Positions 11,093-19,970 of a stretch of DNA of 64,000 nucleotides are shown piece by piece; position 1 is the stretch's first letter; each line of letters starts with the position of its first letter. A program made the translations under genes and the position numbers. The notes under the pieces were generated by a model. That model saw nothing but the letters and a program-made list of their open reading frames with translations, ran no database searches and was not told where the DNA came from. The DNA is from Planctomycetota bacterium (GTDB lineage: Bacteria; Planctomycetota; Planctomycetia; Pirellulales; Pirellulaceae), in assembly GCA_014238905.1 (NCBI GenBank), contig JABAAE010000008.1, positions 88,086 through 152,085 of the forward strand, in the 5' to 3' direction.

Positions 11093-13957
11093 ATGCGTGA
11101 AAAAACATCCCTTCGATCACCAGCCAATAAAATGTTTCCAGCATCGATTAGTAGCACGCTGCTAATGGGCGGCATCACGTTTTTCTTTTCCGCTTTTTCC
11201 GTTCTGGAAATACACGCTCAGGAAACGACCGATCCCAAGAAGGTCGCTCAAAAAAAGGATGGCAAAAAAATTGATTTTAAGCGCGAAATCGCACCCATCC
11301 TGGAAGCACATTGCTGGGATTGTCATGGTGAAGATCAGCAGGAGTCTGGACTCAGGTTGGACCGAAGAGCCAACATGCTGCGTGGTGGTGATTATGGATT
11401 GCGGGCGGTGGTGCCGGGAATTCCCAACCAAAGCTACCTTCTCGATCTGGTGAACCATCTCGATCCGGACTTGAAGATGCCCCCTGATGAAGACAAGATT
11501 CCGGCCAAAGAAATCGCGGTCTTAACTCGCTGGATCGCTCAAGGAGCCATCTGGCCTGGTCAAATGGATGTCGTCGCCGCGACCAAATCCAGCCACTGGT
11601 CATTTCAACCGATTGTTCGCCCCACCATCCCCGGCGACGCCGTCGCCAATCCCATCGATGCGTTTTTAACTCAGCAACTCTCCGCGAAAGGCCTTGCCTA
11701 TTCTCGCCCTGCCGACGCCAGGAGCCTGATCAGGCGAGTATCGTTTATTCTCACCGGTCTTCCTCCCATGCCAAATCAAATTGCAGAGTTTGAGGTGAGT
11801 TATCAACGAAATCCCGAGACTACCTATTCCGCCCTAGTCGATCGATTACTGGCGTCACCGCATTTCGGTGAACGATGGGCTCAACACTGGCTCGACGTGA
11901 TACGGTGGGCCGAGACCAACGGCTCGGAAAGCAATATGTATCGGAAAAATGCTTGGATTTACCGAGACTACCTCATTCGATCGTTCAACCAGGACAAACC
12001 CTATCAACAGTTTTTGACAGAACAGATCGCCGGCGACACCATGGGGCAAGGCGATGCCATGGGTTTTCTGGTGGCTGGGCCGCACGTTCCGGTGGCCACC
12101 GTCGGACAGGAAGCGTCGGCAAGACGCCAGGCTCGAGCTGATCGCATGGATGAAATCCTGCAAACGGTGGGAACGTCAACACTCGGTGTGACCATTGGAT
12201 GCGCTCGATGCCACAACCACAAATTCGACCCCATTTCGATAACCGATTACTACTCCATGTCCGCGGTCTTTCAGGATATCGAGTTCGGTAGCCGATTTCC
12301 CGAATTAGCAGAGGACCATGTCCACCAGATCCGCGGAAAAGAGCTCTATCAACAAATCTCCGAATTGCATGGGGCCCTTCAAAAAATGGGACCGTGGGAG
12401 GAGAACTGGACCGGTTACCGTGAACTGCATTTTCCCCCGGTGGAGTCCCGTGCTGTACGAATTACTTTCATGTGGAATTACGCTCGGATTGATGAATTGG
12501 AAATATTCGGGCTTGAGAATCCAAAACAAAACCTGGCGCTGGCTTCCTCTGGAACGACCGCTTTCAGTCCCAAGGAAATATCGGTCGCCCGTAACGAATC
12601 CCACAAAATCAATGACGGGATGTTTGGTACCGAAGCATGGGCCGGAAAATCTCCACCGGACACCAAGCAAAAGCCCTGGGTGCAACTGACGTTCGCCAAA
12701 CCACACGTCGTTGACCGTCTACGACTAAGCACCAACCGGGGAGATTTCCTGGAAACCGATTACCTATTGGCCATGAATAAATTCAACTTTGGACCCTACA
12801 AGGTGGAATGCCAAGGGGCAGACGGAAAATGGAACGTCGTGGCCAACACCGGTCAGCTCAAAAAGCTGGACGTCAAATACCCGACTCGTCCAAAAATCAT
12901 ACAACAGATCCAACGCCTGATTATCAACGTGAGCGAAGAGGGGCCAAAATCGAGCTTTGTTGGTCGGTTAATCAACCCTTCCAAGACATTCGTATTGAAC
13001 CGTGGCAGCCCGGAGACCCCCCGCCATGAAGTCTTTGCTGCTGGCCTAATGGAAATCTCTGGTCAACTTGACCTCCCTCCCAATTCGCCCGGTAAACTAC
13101 GGCGGAAAGCATTTGCAAAATGGCTCACCGGGCCAAAGCATCCTCTGACCGCCCGTGTCGCCGCCAACCGGTTATGGCACCATGTATTTGGCCGTGGAAT
13201 CGTCGCCACGCCCAGCGATTTCGGCGCAGCCGGAGCCCTTCCAAGTCACCCCGAGCTTTTGGACTGGCTAGCGTCGGAATTCAAGGAACCAACCTTGGCT
13301 CCAGATAGGAAGCCCCCTAGCTGGTCAATGAAGCATCTCCTGCGACTAATGGTCCTCTCCAAAGCATTTCAGCAATCCAGCCAGCCTAACGAAAAAGGTC
13401 TCATGCTGGACGCGGGTTCGGCTTTACTTTGGCGATTCCCACCCAAACGAATGGAAGCAGAGGTCATCCGGGATTCGATATTGCTCTCATCAGGTGTCCT
13501 TAGCTCAAGAGTTGGCGGACGCAGCTACCGTATCCACAATGTCAAGAAACGCTATGCCCAGTGGGAAGTCAACGACAATTTTGGGCCGCCTACCTGGAGA
13601 AGGATGATCTATCAGGAAAGAATGCGGCGGGTCGATGATCAGATGTTTACAGCATTTGATTTTCCAGACTGCGGCCAGATTCGTGCCAAACGACCAGTCT
13701 CCACAACATCGCTACAGGCATTGAATTTGCTAAACAGCCAATTTGTCATCGACCAATCCAAACGTATCGCTGACAGGGCAACCGAGATGGCAAACAATGA
13801 CGTCGCACAATCAATCGATCATTGCTTTCTACTATTATTGGGAAGAACACCTGACAAAATGGAAAGGCAAGCCTCTCGCCGACTGGCTGACAACAGTGAT
13901 TTATCGATGGTCTGCCGGGCATTGATCAATTCCAACGAATTCGCATTTCTGCCCTGA
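11093..13957 (+). CDS. Secreted PSCyt1-DUF1549-DUF1553 protein with discoidin-like insert
   Basis: A 954-residue protein with a signal peptide; ATG 11093 has no clear Shine-Dalgarno, and ATG 11132 (shorter signal) is an alternative. In order: PSCyt1 domain (about 55-150) with CWDCH starting near residue 73 followed by ESGLRLDRR; DUF1549 (about 185-400) with C370-A-R-C373-H374 then NHKFDP; a coagulation-factor-5/8 (discoidin)-like beta-sandwich insert (about 445-620, starting near RAVRITFMW); and DUF1553 (about 668-954) ending in the family's NSNEF tail. The insert is a probable glycan-binding module (inference). The DUF1501 partner follows after 110 bp. It opens the lower-GC part of the window. 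Confidence 0.92.
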   Translation: MREKTSLRSPANKMFPASISSTLLMGGITFFFSAFSVLEIHAQETTDPKKVAQKKDGKKIDFKREIAPILEAHCWDCHGEDQQESGLRLDRRANMLRGGDYGLRAVVPGIPNQSYLLDLVNHLDPDLKMPPDEDKIPAKEIAVLTRWIAQGAIWPGQMDVVAATKSSHWSFQPIVRPTIPGDAVANPIDAFLTQQLSAKGLAYSRPADARSLIRRVSFILTGLPPMPNQIAEFEVSYQRNPETTYSALVDRLLASPHFGERWAQHWLDVIRWAETNGSESNMYRKNAWIYRDYLIRSFNQDKPYQQFLTEQIAGDTMGQGDAMGFLVAGPHVPVATVGQEASARRQARADRMDEILQTVGTSTLGVTIGCARCHNHKFDPISITDYYSMSAVFQDIEFGSRFPELAEDHVHQIRGKELYQQISELHGALQKMGPWEENWTGYRELHFPPVESRAVRITFMWNYARIDELEIFGLENPKQNLALASSGTTAFSPKEISVARNESHKINDGMFGTEAWAGKSPPDTKQKPWVQLTFAKPHVVDRLRLSTNRGDFLETDYLLAMNKFNFGPYKVECQGADGKWNVVANTGQLKKLDVKYPTRPKIIQQIQRLIINVSEEGPKSSFVGRLINPSKTFVLNRGSPETPRHEVFAAGLMEISGQLDLPPNSPGKLRRKAFAKWLTGPKHPLTARVAANRLWHHVFGRGIVATPSDFGAAGALPSHPELLDWLASEFKEPTLAPDRKPPSWSMKHLLRLMVLSKAFQQSSQPNEKGLMLDAGSALLWRFPPKRMEAEVIRDSILLSSGVLSSRVGGRSYRIHNVKKRYAQWEVNDNFGPPTWRRMIYQERMRRVDDQMFTAFDFPDCGQIRAKRPVSTTSLQALNLLNSQFVIDQSKRIADRATEMANNDVAQSIDHCFLLLLGRTPDKMERQASRRLADNSDLSMVCRALINSNEFAFLP

Positions 13958-14067
13958 CAGGTTGACGTGTGGTCCGAAGCAAAGGACGGGTCCTGAGAAA
14001 TCTTGATCTTAAATCCACAAAGTCTAAAATAAGATCTCATTCTGCGTGCTGAAAATCGAGTTGAATC

Positions 14068-15570
14068 ATGAACTTGCCCGAAAGCTTATCTTCGCTGGGA
14101 CGCCACTTTTTGAATCGCCGAAATTTTCTTCATACTGCAGGTCTGTCTGGAGCGGCCATTGGCTTGACCAGCCTGTTGTCATCCGATGGGCTGCTGAGCG
14201 AAGATCTCAAAACGGCGGGTGGTAAGAAACCGATTCGTCCCCGTATCGACTCGCGTAATCCGTATGCGGCTCGTCCCTCTCATTTCGAGGCACCGGCTAA
14301 ACAAGTCCTGGTCATTTATTGCCCTGGTGCGGTCAGTCACATTGATACGTTTGACTATAAGCCAGCCCTGGCACGACTACACGGCCAAAAACCAAATGGC
14401 TTACCTGCAGTCACCTTTGAAGGTCCGTCGGGCAACATCGCTAAACCGTTCTGGAAATTCAAACCGCGGGGCGAGTCCGGAAAAATGACATCCGATCTTC
14501 TTCCTCATCTTGGTCGCCAGGTAGATGACTTCTGTTTCTTTCACGCCTTATCGACTCAGACTAGCGCTCATCCGCAGGGAGAGAATTTTTTCAATACCGG
14601 ATTTACCATGGAAGGCTTCCCGTCTTTCGGAGCATGGACCACCTATGCCCTCGGGACCGAAAATCAGGAACTGCCGGCATTTGTTGCGATCAATGATCCA
14701 CGCGGACTAGCTCGCAGCGGCAAAAACAATTTTGGAAACGGTTTTCTTCCGGCCGCTTTCCAGGGCACCGCATTCAATTCAAAAAGCCCCCCCAATAATC
14801 TTGGTCGGCCGCGATCGATTCCGGCTCGTACCGATGCACAAACGGTTGAGCTATTAAAACTCCTGAATTCTCGACACCTCAAAAAATACCCTGGAGATGC
14901 AGATCTGGCGGGACGAATCGCCAGTTATGAGTTAGCAGGAAAAATGCAGTCCTCTGTGCCACAGGTGATGGATTTAGCAAAAGAAAGTGAGGCAACCCTG
15001 AAAGCCTATGGAGTTGAAGGAGGAAGCCAGCTACGAGGACACTACGCCAGGAATTGCATCCTCGCCAGACGGCTTCTGGAAAAAGGTGTACGAGTTGTGC
15101 AGTTGTTCAACGGCAGTGATCCGTCTGGTGGAAATGGTATTACCAATTGGGATTCCCACACTAACATTGCCAAGACTCATGCGATGCAGGCAGAAATCAT
15201 GGACCAGCCGACCGCAGCCCTAATCGCCGATCTCAAGCAACGAGGGTTGCTGAAGCAGACGTTGGTCGTTTGGGCAACAGAATTCGGCCGAATGCCCTTC
15301 CTGCAGGGCAACGGGACCGGGCGAGACCACAACCCGGGTGCGTTCACCTGTTTTCTGGCTGGTGCAGGTGTCAAGAAGGGATTTAGCTATGGTGAAAGCG
15401 ACGAATTCGGTTTCAAGGCAATGGTCGATAAAACGTCTGTTTACGATTTCAACGCCACGATATTGCATTTAATGGGACTGGACCATAGTAGACTGACGTT
15501 CTACCACAATGGGCTGGAACGTCGCTTGACTAACGTCCACGGTCATGTCGTTACTGAAGTGACCGCCTGA
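14068..15570 (+). CDS. DUF1501 protein, Tat-exported, second pair
   Basis: A 500-residue DUF1501 protein. The N-terminus has LNRRNFLHTAG followed by a hydrophobic stretch, a twin-arginine signal at about residues 15-45. The family motif SHIDTFDYKP lies near residue 90, and a late WATEFGRMPF motif plus a C-terminal block with DEFGF and LMGLDHSRLT match the DUF1501 proteins at 27045 and 61013. It follows its DUF1549/1553 partner by 110 bp on the same strand. By family knowledge it has an alkaline-phosphatase/sulfatase-like fold with unknown activity; export folded through Tat suggests it binds a metal or cofactor. Confidence 0.92.
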   Translation: MNLPESLSSLGRHFLNRRNFLHTAGLSGAAIGLTSLLSSDGLLSEDLKTAGGKKPIRPRIDSRNPYAARPSHFEAPAKQVLVIYCPGAVSHIDTFDYKPALARLHGQKPNGLPAVTFEGPSGNIAKPFWKFKPRGESGKMTSDLLPHLGRQVDDFCFFHALSTQTSAHPQGENFFNTGFTMEGFPSFGAWTTYALGTENQELPAFVAINDPRGLARSGKNNFGNGFLPAAFQGTAFNSKSPPNNLGRPRSIPARTDAQTVELLKLLNSRHLKKYPGDADLAGRIASYELAGKMQSSVPQVMDLAKESEATLKAYGVEGGSQLRGHYARNCILARRLLEKGVRVVQLFNGSDPSGGNGITNWDSHTNIAKTHAMQAEIMDQPTAALIADLKQRGLLKQTLVVWATEFGRMPFLQGNGTGRDHNPGAFTCFLAGAGVKKGFSYGESDEFGFKAMVDKTSVYDFNATILHLMGLDHSRLTFYHNGLERRLTNVHGHVVTEVTA

Positions 15571-15661
15571 TTAATCGACTCGCCAACACTTAACGAAGAC
15601 CAAACCCCATCAACATTCTCAATACGTTTTGCTCCCGCATCATTCCTTAACCCTAACAAAA

Positions 15662-16597
15662 ATGATCATGTCATCTATTCTAAATCCCTTAGTCACCACT
15701 TCTAAATTTTTCCGCAGGTGTCTCATCTGGCCCCTGACGGCACTGTTATTGTTGGTCGCCGGAACCATGCACGCCGCGGCTCAACAACAGGAAAAATCCC
15801 TAGCCCCTGATGATTCCAAAAAGACGAATCCAGCCACCGATGATACAGATCGTATCGAGACCGGAAAGTCTGTAACGCGGGAATATGATTTCACCGCTGC
15901 GGGAAAAAAAATGGAGTACCAGGTTTACCTGCCAAAAAATTACTATGATGAAATCGATGCCGACAAAAAGAAAACGTTTCCATTAATTGTCGCCCTCCAT
16001 GGTTATGGAAGCAATCCAAAACAACTCATGGGCTACCCCGGATTCACTCGGTATGCAGAAAAATCGGGTTTCTTAATTGTGGCGCCCATGGGATATAACA
16101 GTCGCGGCTGGTATGGCAGCCGCGGTCTCCGAGGCGGACGTGGCAAAGACCCAGACAACCTGGGTGAGTTATCCGAAAAAGACGTCATGAACGTCCTTCA
16201 AATTGCTCGGGATGATTTCCAAATAGACGAAAAACGAATCTACCTGTATGGCCACTCGATGGGGGGTGGAGGAGCTCTTCATTTGGCCATGAAATATCCA
16301 AAGATCTGGGCTGCAATAGCCCCGATGGCCCCGGCAATACCCGCTGGACTGAAAAACCTTCCAAAAGCAAAAGAGATACCGGTATTTGTTGTCCACGGCG
16401 ACAACGACAGGGTACTTTCTGTCAAAGGGACTCGGAGACTGGTTGAAAAGATGAAAGAGCTCAAAATCGTTCATCAATACGTCGAGGTAAAAAACGGAGG
16501 GCACGTCCTTGTGGCTTTTCAATACTGGAAAGAGATTTTCACATTTTTTGAAAAGCACAGGCGAAAAAACCAAAGCGAATCATCGCTCGAAAAATAA
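15662..16597 (+). CDS. Secreted alpha/beta-hydrolase esterase (PHB depolymerase/feruloyl-esterase type)
   Basis: About 311 residues if ATG 15662 is used (ATG 15668 is also possible; the frame is open to a TTG at 15629). A signal peptide ends near the AAAQQQ stretch. The hydrolase fold starts at the LHGYGSNP oxyanion motif. The nucleophile elbow is GHSMGGG with Ser199; the acid is in HGDNDRV and the histidine in NGGHV. All three catalytic elements are present, so an active secreted carboxylester hydrolase is likely; the substrate (acetylated or feruloylated glycan, or polyester) is not determined. It sits 91 bp after the DUF1501 gene and 59 bp before a sulfatase, in a plus-strand run of degradative genes. 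Confidence 0.85.
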   Translation: MIMSSILNPLVTTSKFFRRCLIWPLTALLLLVAGTMHAAAQQQEKSLAPDDSKKTNPATDDTDRIETGKSVTREYDFTAAGKKMEYQVYLPKNYYDEIDADKKKTFPLIVALHGYGSNPKQLMGYPGFTRYAEKSGFLIVAPMGYNSRGWYGSRGLRGGRGKDPDNLGELSEKDVMNVLQIARDDFQIDEKRIYLYGHSMGGGGALHLAMKYPKIWAAIAPMAPAIPAGLKNLPKAKEIPVFVVHGDNDRVLSVKGTRRLVEKMKELKIVHQYVEVKNGGHVLVAFQYWKEIFTFFEKHRRKNQSESSLEK

Positions 16598-16656
16598 TTG
16601 TTCAAGACGAAAAAAAGACTCCTCACCCTTTTTGAAACCAACTATTGGATGACCCG

Positions 16657-18396
16657 ATGACACGCAAACATTCTGGACGCTTGTGTTGGGTATTGCTACT
16701 GGCCATTGCGTTTTGCGATCCTGGTCTTGTTGGCAATGATCGGCCCAATGTTCTTTTCATCTCGGTGGACGATCTGAATGATTGGATCGGGTGCCTGGGA
16801 GGACACCCGCAAGCCAAAACCCCCAATATCGATCGCCTCGCCGCCAGCGGCGTCTTGTTTACCAACGCTCACTGCTGCGCCCCAGCCTGCAATCCATCCC
16901 GTACCGCGATCATGACCGGGATCTCACCCCACAAATCTGGGCTGTATGACAACGGTCAAAACATGCGCGAAATACTGCCTGATGCCGAACTGTTGCCAAA
17001 GTCGTTTTCCCGTCATGGCTATTGGTCCGCTGGTTCAGGTAAACTCCTACATTATTTTATCGACGCCCAATCGTGGGATGTCTATCATCCACCCAAAGCT
17101 ACTGAAAACCCTTTCCCCCGAACTCTCTATCCGGAGCAGCGACCGGTCAATCTGCCCCGTGGCGGACCGTGGCAATACGTCGAAACGGACTGGGCAGCGT
17201 TAGAGGCAACCGATGAAGAATTTGGAGGAGACTGGTTGGTATCCCAGTGGATCGCCGACCAACTGCAAAAGAAGCATGAAAAACCGTTTTTTCTGGCCTG
17301 CGGAATTTACCGGCCTCACGAACCCTGGTTTGTGCCAAAAAAATATTTTGACCTGTTTCCTTTAAACGAGATCCAGTTACCGCCTGGCTACAAGGAAGAC
17401 GACTTGAAAGACCTGCCCCCAGAAGGACAAAAACGGGGGCCCAACCGTTATTTTGACCACATCAAAAAACATCAACAGTGGAAACCAGCCATCCAGGGAT
17501 ACCTCGCATCCATCGCATTTGCGGACGCCATGGTCGGAAGAGTGATTCAGGCCTTGGACCAGGGACCCCATCGAGACAACACGATCGTGGTTCTCTGGAG
17601 TGATCATGGTTGGCATCTGGGGGAAAAACAGCACTGGCAAAAATACACAGCCTGGCGAGCCTGTACTCGCGTGCCCTTGATGATTCGAGCTCCGAAGGGA
17701 ACCCCCGGCCTTACGACGGGTACGCAAAGTGGAACCCGATGCGACCAACCGGTGAACCTGATTAGTCTTTTTCCGACTTTGCTCGATCTCACCGGGCTCC
17801 CTCCTCAAAAGTCCAACGATGGCCCCAGCCTTGTTCCGCTGCTTAAAAATCCCTCCACGGATTGGCCCCATGTTTCGATTACCTACCTAAGCGAACCAGG
17901 GAGTTACGGCTTAAGCGCTCAAGGCTCACGGCTCCTACATTACGCTGGGGGCGATGAAGAATTTTATGACATCAAAAAAGATCCTTATGAATGGAACAAT
18001 CTGGCAACGGAACCGAGGTTTGCCGACACCATCGAGGGCCTGCGAAAACTAGCGCCCACGGTGTTTGCTCCCAAGATCGCCGCTACCGTCGAGTCATTGC
18101 CACCATTGCGCTGGCATCCCATCCAGTCCAACCCGGCTCCGGCATCCAATCCGGACGGAACCAGCTTTGACGTCTTCTTTCAGAACCGACGGAAACAAAC
18201 GGTCAACCTTTACTGGATGAATCGAGAGGGGAATCCCAAACCCTATGGAAAGATTCCCGCGGGCAAACAACAGCGGCAACGTACCCGACCGGGTGCCGTT
18301 TGGTTGGTCACCGACCAGCAGGATGCCTCCCTTGGTTTTTTCAAAATCGGTGATCGAACCGCGCGGGCAGAGATTCCCGCAGTCAGCGAAAAATAA
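16657..18396 (+). CDS. Iduronate-2-sulfatase-like sulfatase with C-terminal VHL-like beta domain
   Basis: A 579-residue secreted type I sulfatase; ATG 16657 follows an in-frame TTG at 16645 and directly precedes a good signal peptide. The DDLNDW metal motif is near the N-terminus of the mature domain. The formylglycine site is C78-N-P-S-R, and SDHGWHLGEKQHW forms the second metal/substrate region. The iduronate-2-sulfatase-like subgroup is inferred from these motifs. After the sulfatase C-domain, residues about 503-570 (FQNRRKQTVNLYW, then NPKPYGKIPAGK and VWLVTD) align without gaps to the beta domain of eukaryotic von Hippel-Lindau protein as I remember it. That domain in a secreted enzyme would be a binding or stabilising module; this is inference. 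The predicted role is hydrolysis of sulfate esters on polysaccharides. Confidence 0.9.
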   Translation: MTRKHSGRLCWVLLLAIAFCDPGLVGNDRPNVLFISVDDLNDWIGCLGGHPQAKTPNIDRLAASGVLFTNAHCCAPACNPSRTAIMTGISPHKSGLYDNGQNMREILPDAELLPKSFSRHGYWSAGSGKLLHYFIDAQSWDVYHPPKATENPFPRTLYPEQRPVNLPRGGPWQYVETDWAALEATDEEFGGDWLVSQWIADQLQKKHEKPFFLACGIYRPHEPWFVPKKYFDLFPLNEIQLPPGYKEDDLKDLPPEGQKRGPNRYFDHIKKHQQWKPAIQGYLASIAFADAMVGRVIQALDQGPHRDNTIVVLWSDHGWHLGEKQHWQKYTAWRACTRVPLMIRAPKGTPGLTTGTQSGTRCDQPVNLISLFPTLLDLTGLPPQKSNDGPSLVPLLKNPSTDWPHVSITYLSEPGSYGLSAQGSRLLHYAGGDEEFYDIKKDPYEWNNLATEPRFADTIEGLRKLAPTVFAPKIAATVESLPPLRWHPIQSNPAPASNPDGTSFDVFFQNRRKQTVNLYWMNREGNPKPYGKIPAGKQQRQRTRPGAVWLVTDQQDASLGFFKIGDRTARAEIPAVSEK

Positions 18397-18778
18397 CCAT
18401 CTCCGCCTCAACTGCCACGACAACAGACGGCCTACGAGAATGGCTCACTCAACTGGAATTGGCCAAGTCGAAAGAACATCGGAGCCTCGCCAGAAATTCT
18501 TTTCTCCATGGTTAGAACCGGTCGGTGTTGTTTAGCACCGGCCCGGCGATCTTTAAATCTTGATCTTCGTGTTCAACCGATTGCCGTTGGAAACATTTGC
18601 CCATCCCTGCTACGCTGGAAATTCGGTTCTCGCAGGACAAGCAAGTTGGTTTGGTTTCGGCGGGGCCCAACGAGGCGGAAGGGGCCTCTCCAGGTCGGTT
18701 GATTCCATCGAATCGATGAATTATCAAGTCCAACCCATCGCTGACTTTCATCCAAATTAAAATAGGGAACCCTGACGC
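18397..18778. other. Intergenic region, no gene seen
   Basis: 382 bp between a sulfatase gene and the TauE/SafE gene, both on the plus strand. Short open frames here have no recognisable protein. A small inverted repeat (CGGTG, seven bases, CACCG) lies near 18523-18540. An AGGGA sequence at about 18763-18768 is the ribosome site of the next gene. Confidence 0.5.
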
Positions 18779-19645
18779 ATGGTCGTGTTGATCTCTGGGC
18801 TCATTATCGGGGTGACGCTCGGGATGTTCGGTTCGGGAGGGTCTGCGCTTTGTGTCCCGATCCTGGTCTATCTTGTCGGCCACCAGGCCAAGGAGTCCAT
18901 GGCCGAGGCCATGGCCATCGTAGGATTCATCGCGATGACAACCGCTATTCCATACGCTAAACGGGGAGACATTCACTTTCCCACGGTAATTTATTTCGGC
19001 ATACCAGGAATGCTGGGAACCTATTTCGGTGCGATGCTCGGTGGTATGTCGACCGATCAGCTACAGTTGATTGTCTTCGGTATCGTCTTGGTGATGGCCG
19101 CTTACGTCATGCTTGACAACTCCATCAGAAAAAAAGAAGACGTCGAGCCAGCAAACATCGCTGGCACACCAAGCCACCGATCGCCCCTCCTGAAAATCAC
19201 ATTGGAGGGCGCCATCGTCGGATTATTAACGGGATTTGTGGGTGTCGGCGGCGGGTTTCTGATCGTTCCAGCGTTAGTCGTTTTGGCTAAGTTACCAATG
19301 CGACTGGCCATCGGTTCAAGTCTCGCCATCATTGCCATTAAATCATCTGTTGGCTTCGCAAAATACCAATATGACCTGATGGCAGATGAACGAACCGCAG
19401 ATCCAGAAACCATCGTCACATTCGCTCTGCTGGGGACACTGGGAAGCGTGGCCGGAAAATTCATCAACGTTCGAACCAATCAACAATCGCTTAAAAAGAT
19501 GTTCGCTATTTTCCTGATTCTGATTGGTGGTTTCGTCATTCTAGATCGCCTCCGGAATATCATGGCAACTCCCAAGGGAGAGCGACAATCAACCCAATCC
19601 GCGTCATTAAATCCCAATCAGATGCTCGGCGGTGGAGAGAGGTAA
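18779..19645 (+). CDS. TauE/SafE-family membrane transporter
   Basis: A 288-residue integral membrane protein with about eight hydrophobic segments. The two-fold repeat of the TauE/SafE (DUF81) family is visible: GMFGSGGSALCVPIL near residue 15 and GFVGVGGGFLIVPAL near residue 155. ATG 18779 follows AGGGA at suitable spacing. Members export or import sulfite, sulfoacetate or other small anions. Its position between two sulfatase genes suggests it handles a sulfur oxyanion made during sulfated-glycan breakdown, but this is inference from context. The last 30 residues are hydrophilic. Confidence 0.88.
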   Translation: MVVLISGLIIGVTLGMFGSGGSALCVPILVYLVGHQAKESMAEAMAIVGFIAMTTAIPYAKRGDIHFPTVIYFGIPGMLGTYFGAMLGGMSTDQLQLIVFGIVLVMAAYVMLDNSIRKKEDVEPANIAGTPSHRSPLLKITLEGAIVGLLTGFVGVGGGFLIVPALVVLAKLPMRLAIGSSLAIIAIKSSVGFAKYQYDLMADERTADPETIVTFALLGTLGSVAGKFINVRTNQQSLKKMFAIFLILIGGFVILDRLRNIMATPKGERQSTQSASLNPNQMLGGGER

Positions 19646-19970
19646 CCCCGGTCAGAAAGAACCCAAAAACCGCTTGTCACAGGCTCATCGGACGTCGCGA
19701 CTGGATTCGATGTCTGCCAACGCATGCCGAGATATCCAGCGATCCTGCGTCTTGGATCCTGTTCAGAGCGATAGAATCCCGGAACCCCGTTTGCATCTGC
19801 TCCAGCCTCAAGCCTAAAATGAGAGAGTTCGCGCTGAATGTCTTCTCTCACCGATGAAACCCCGGCGTGAACCTTCCCATCCGGTGCACCGTATGAGCTC
19901 TGTTTCCTCGAGGCATCGGGCCGCTGTTCCAATTGATCCTTGCTGTCACCCCTGCAATTTGAAAGCATTT
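19646..19970. other. Intergenic region, no gene seen
   Basis: 325 bp. The downstream sulfatase frame happens to be open back to 19854, but that part encodes a Pro/His/Arg-rich stretch without signal-peptide character, so it is treated as non-coding leader. No promoter or hairpin was convincing. Confidence 0.45.
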
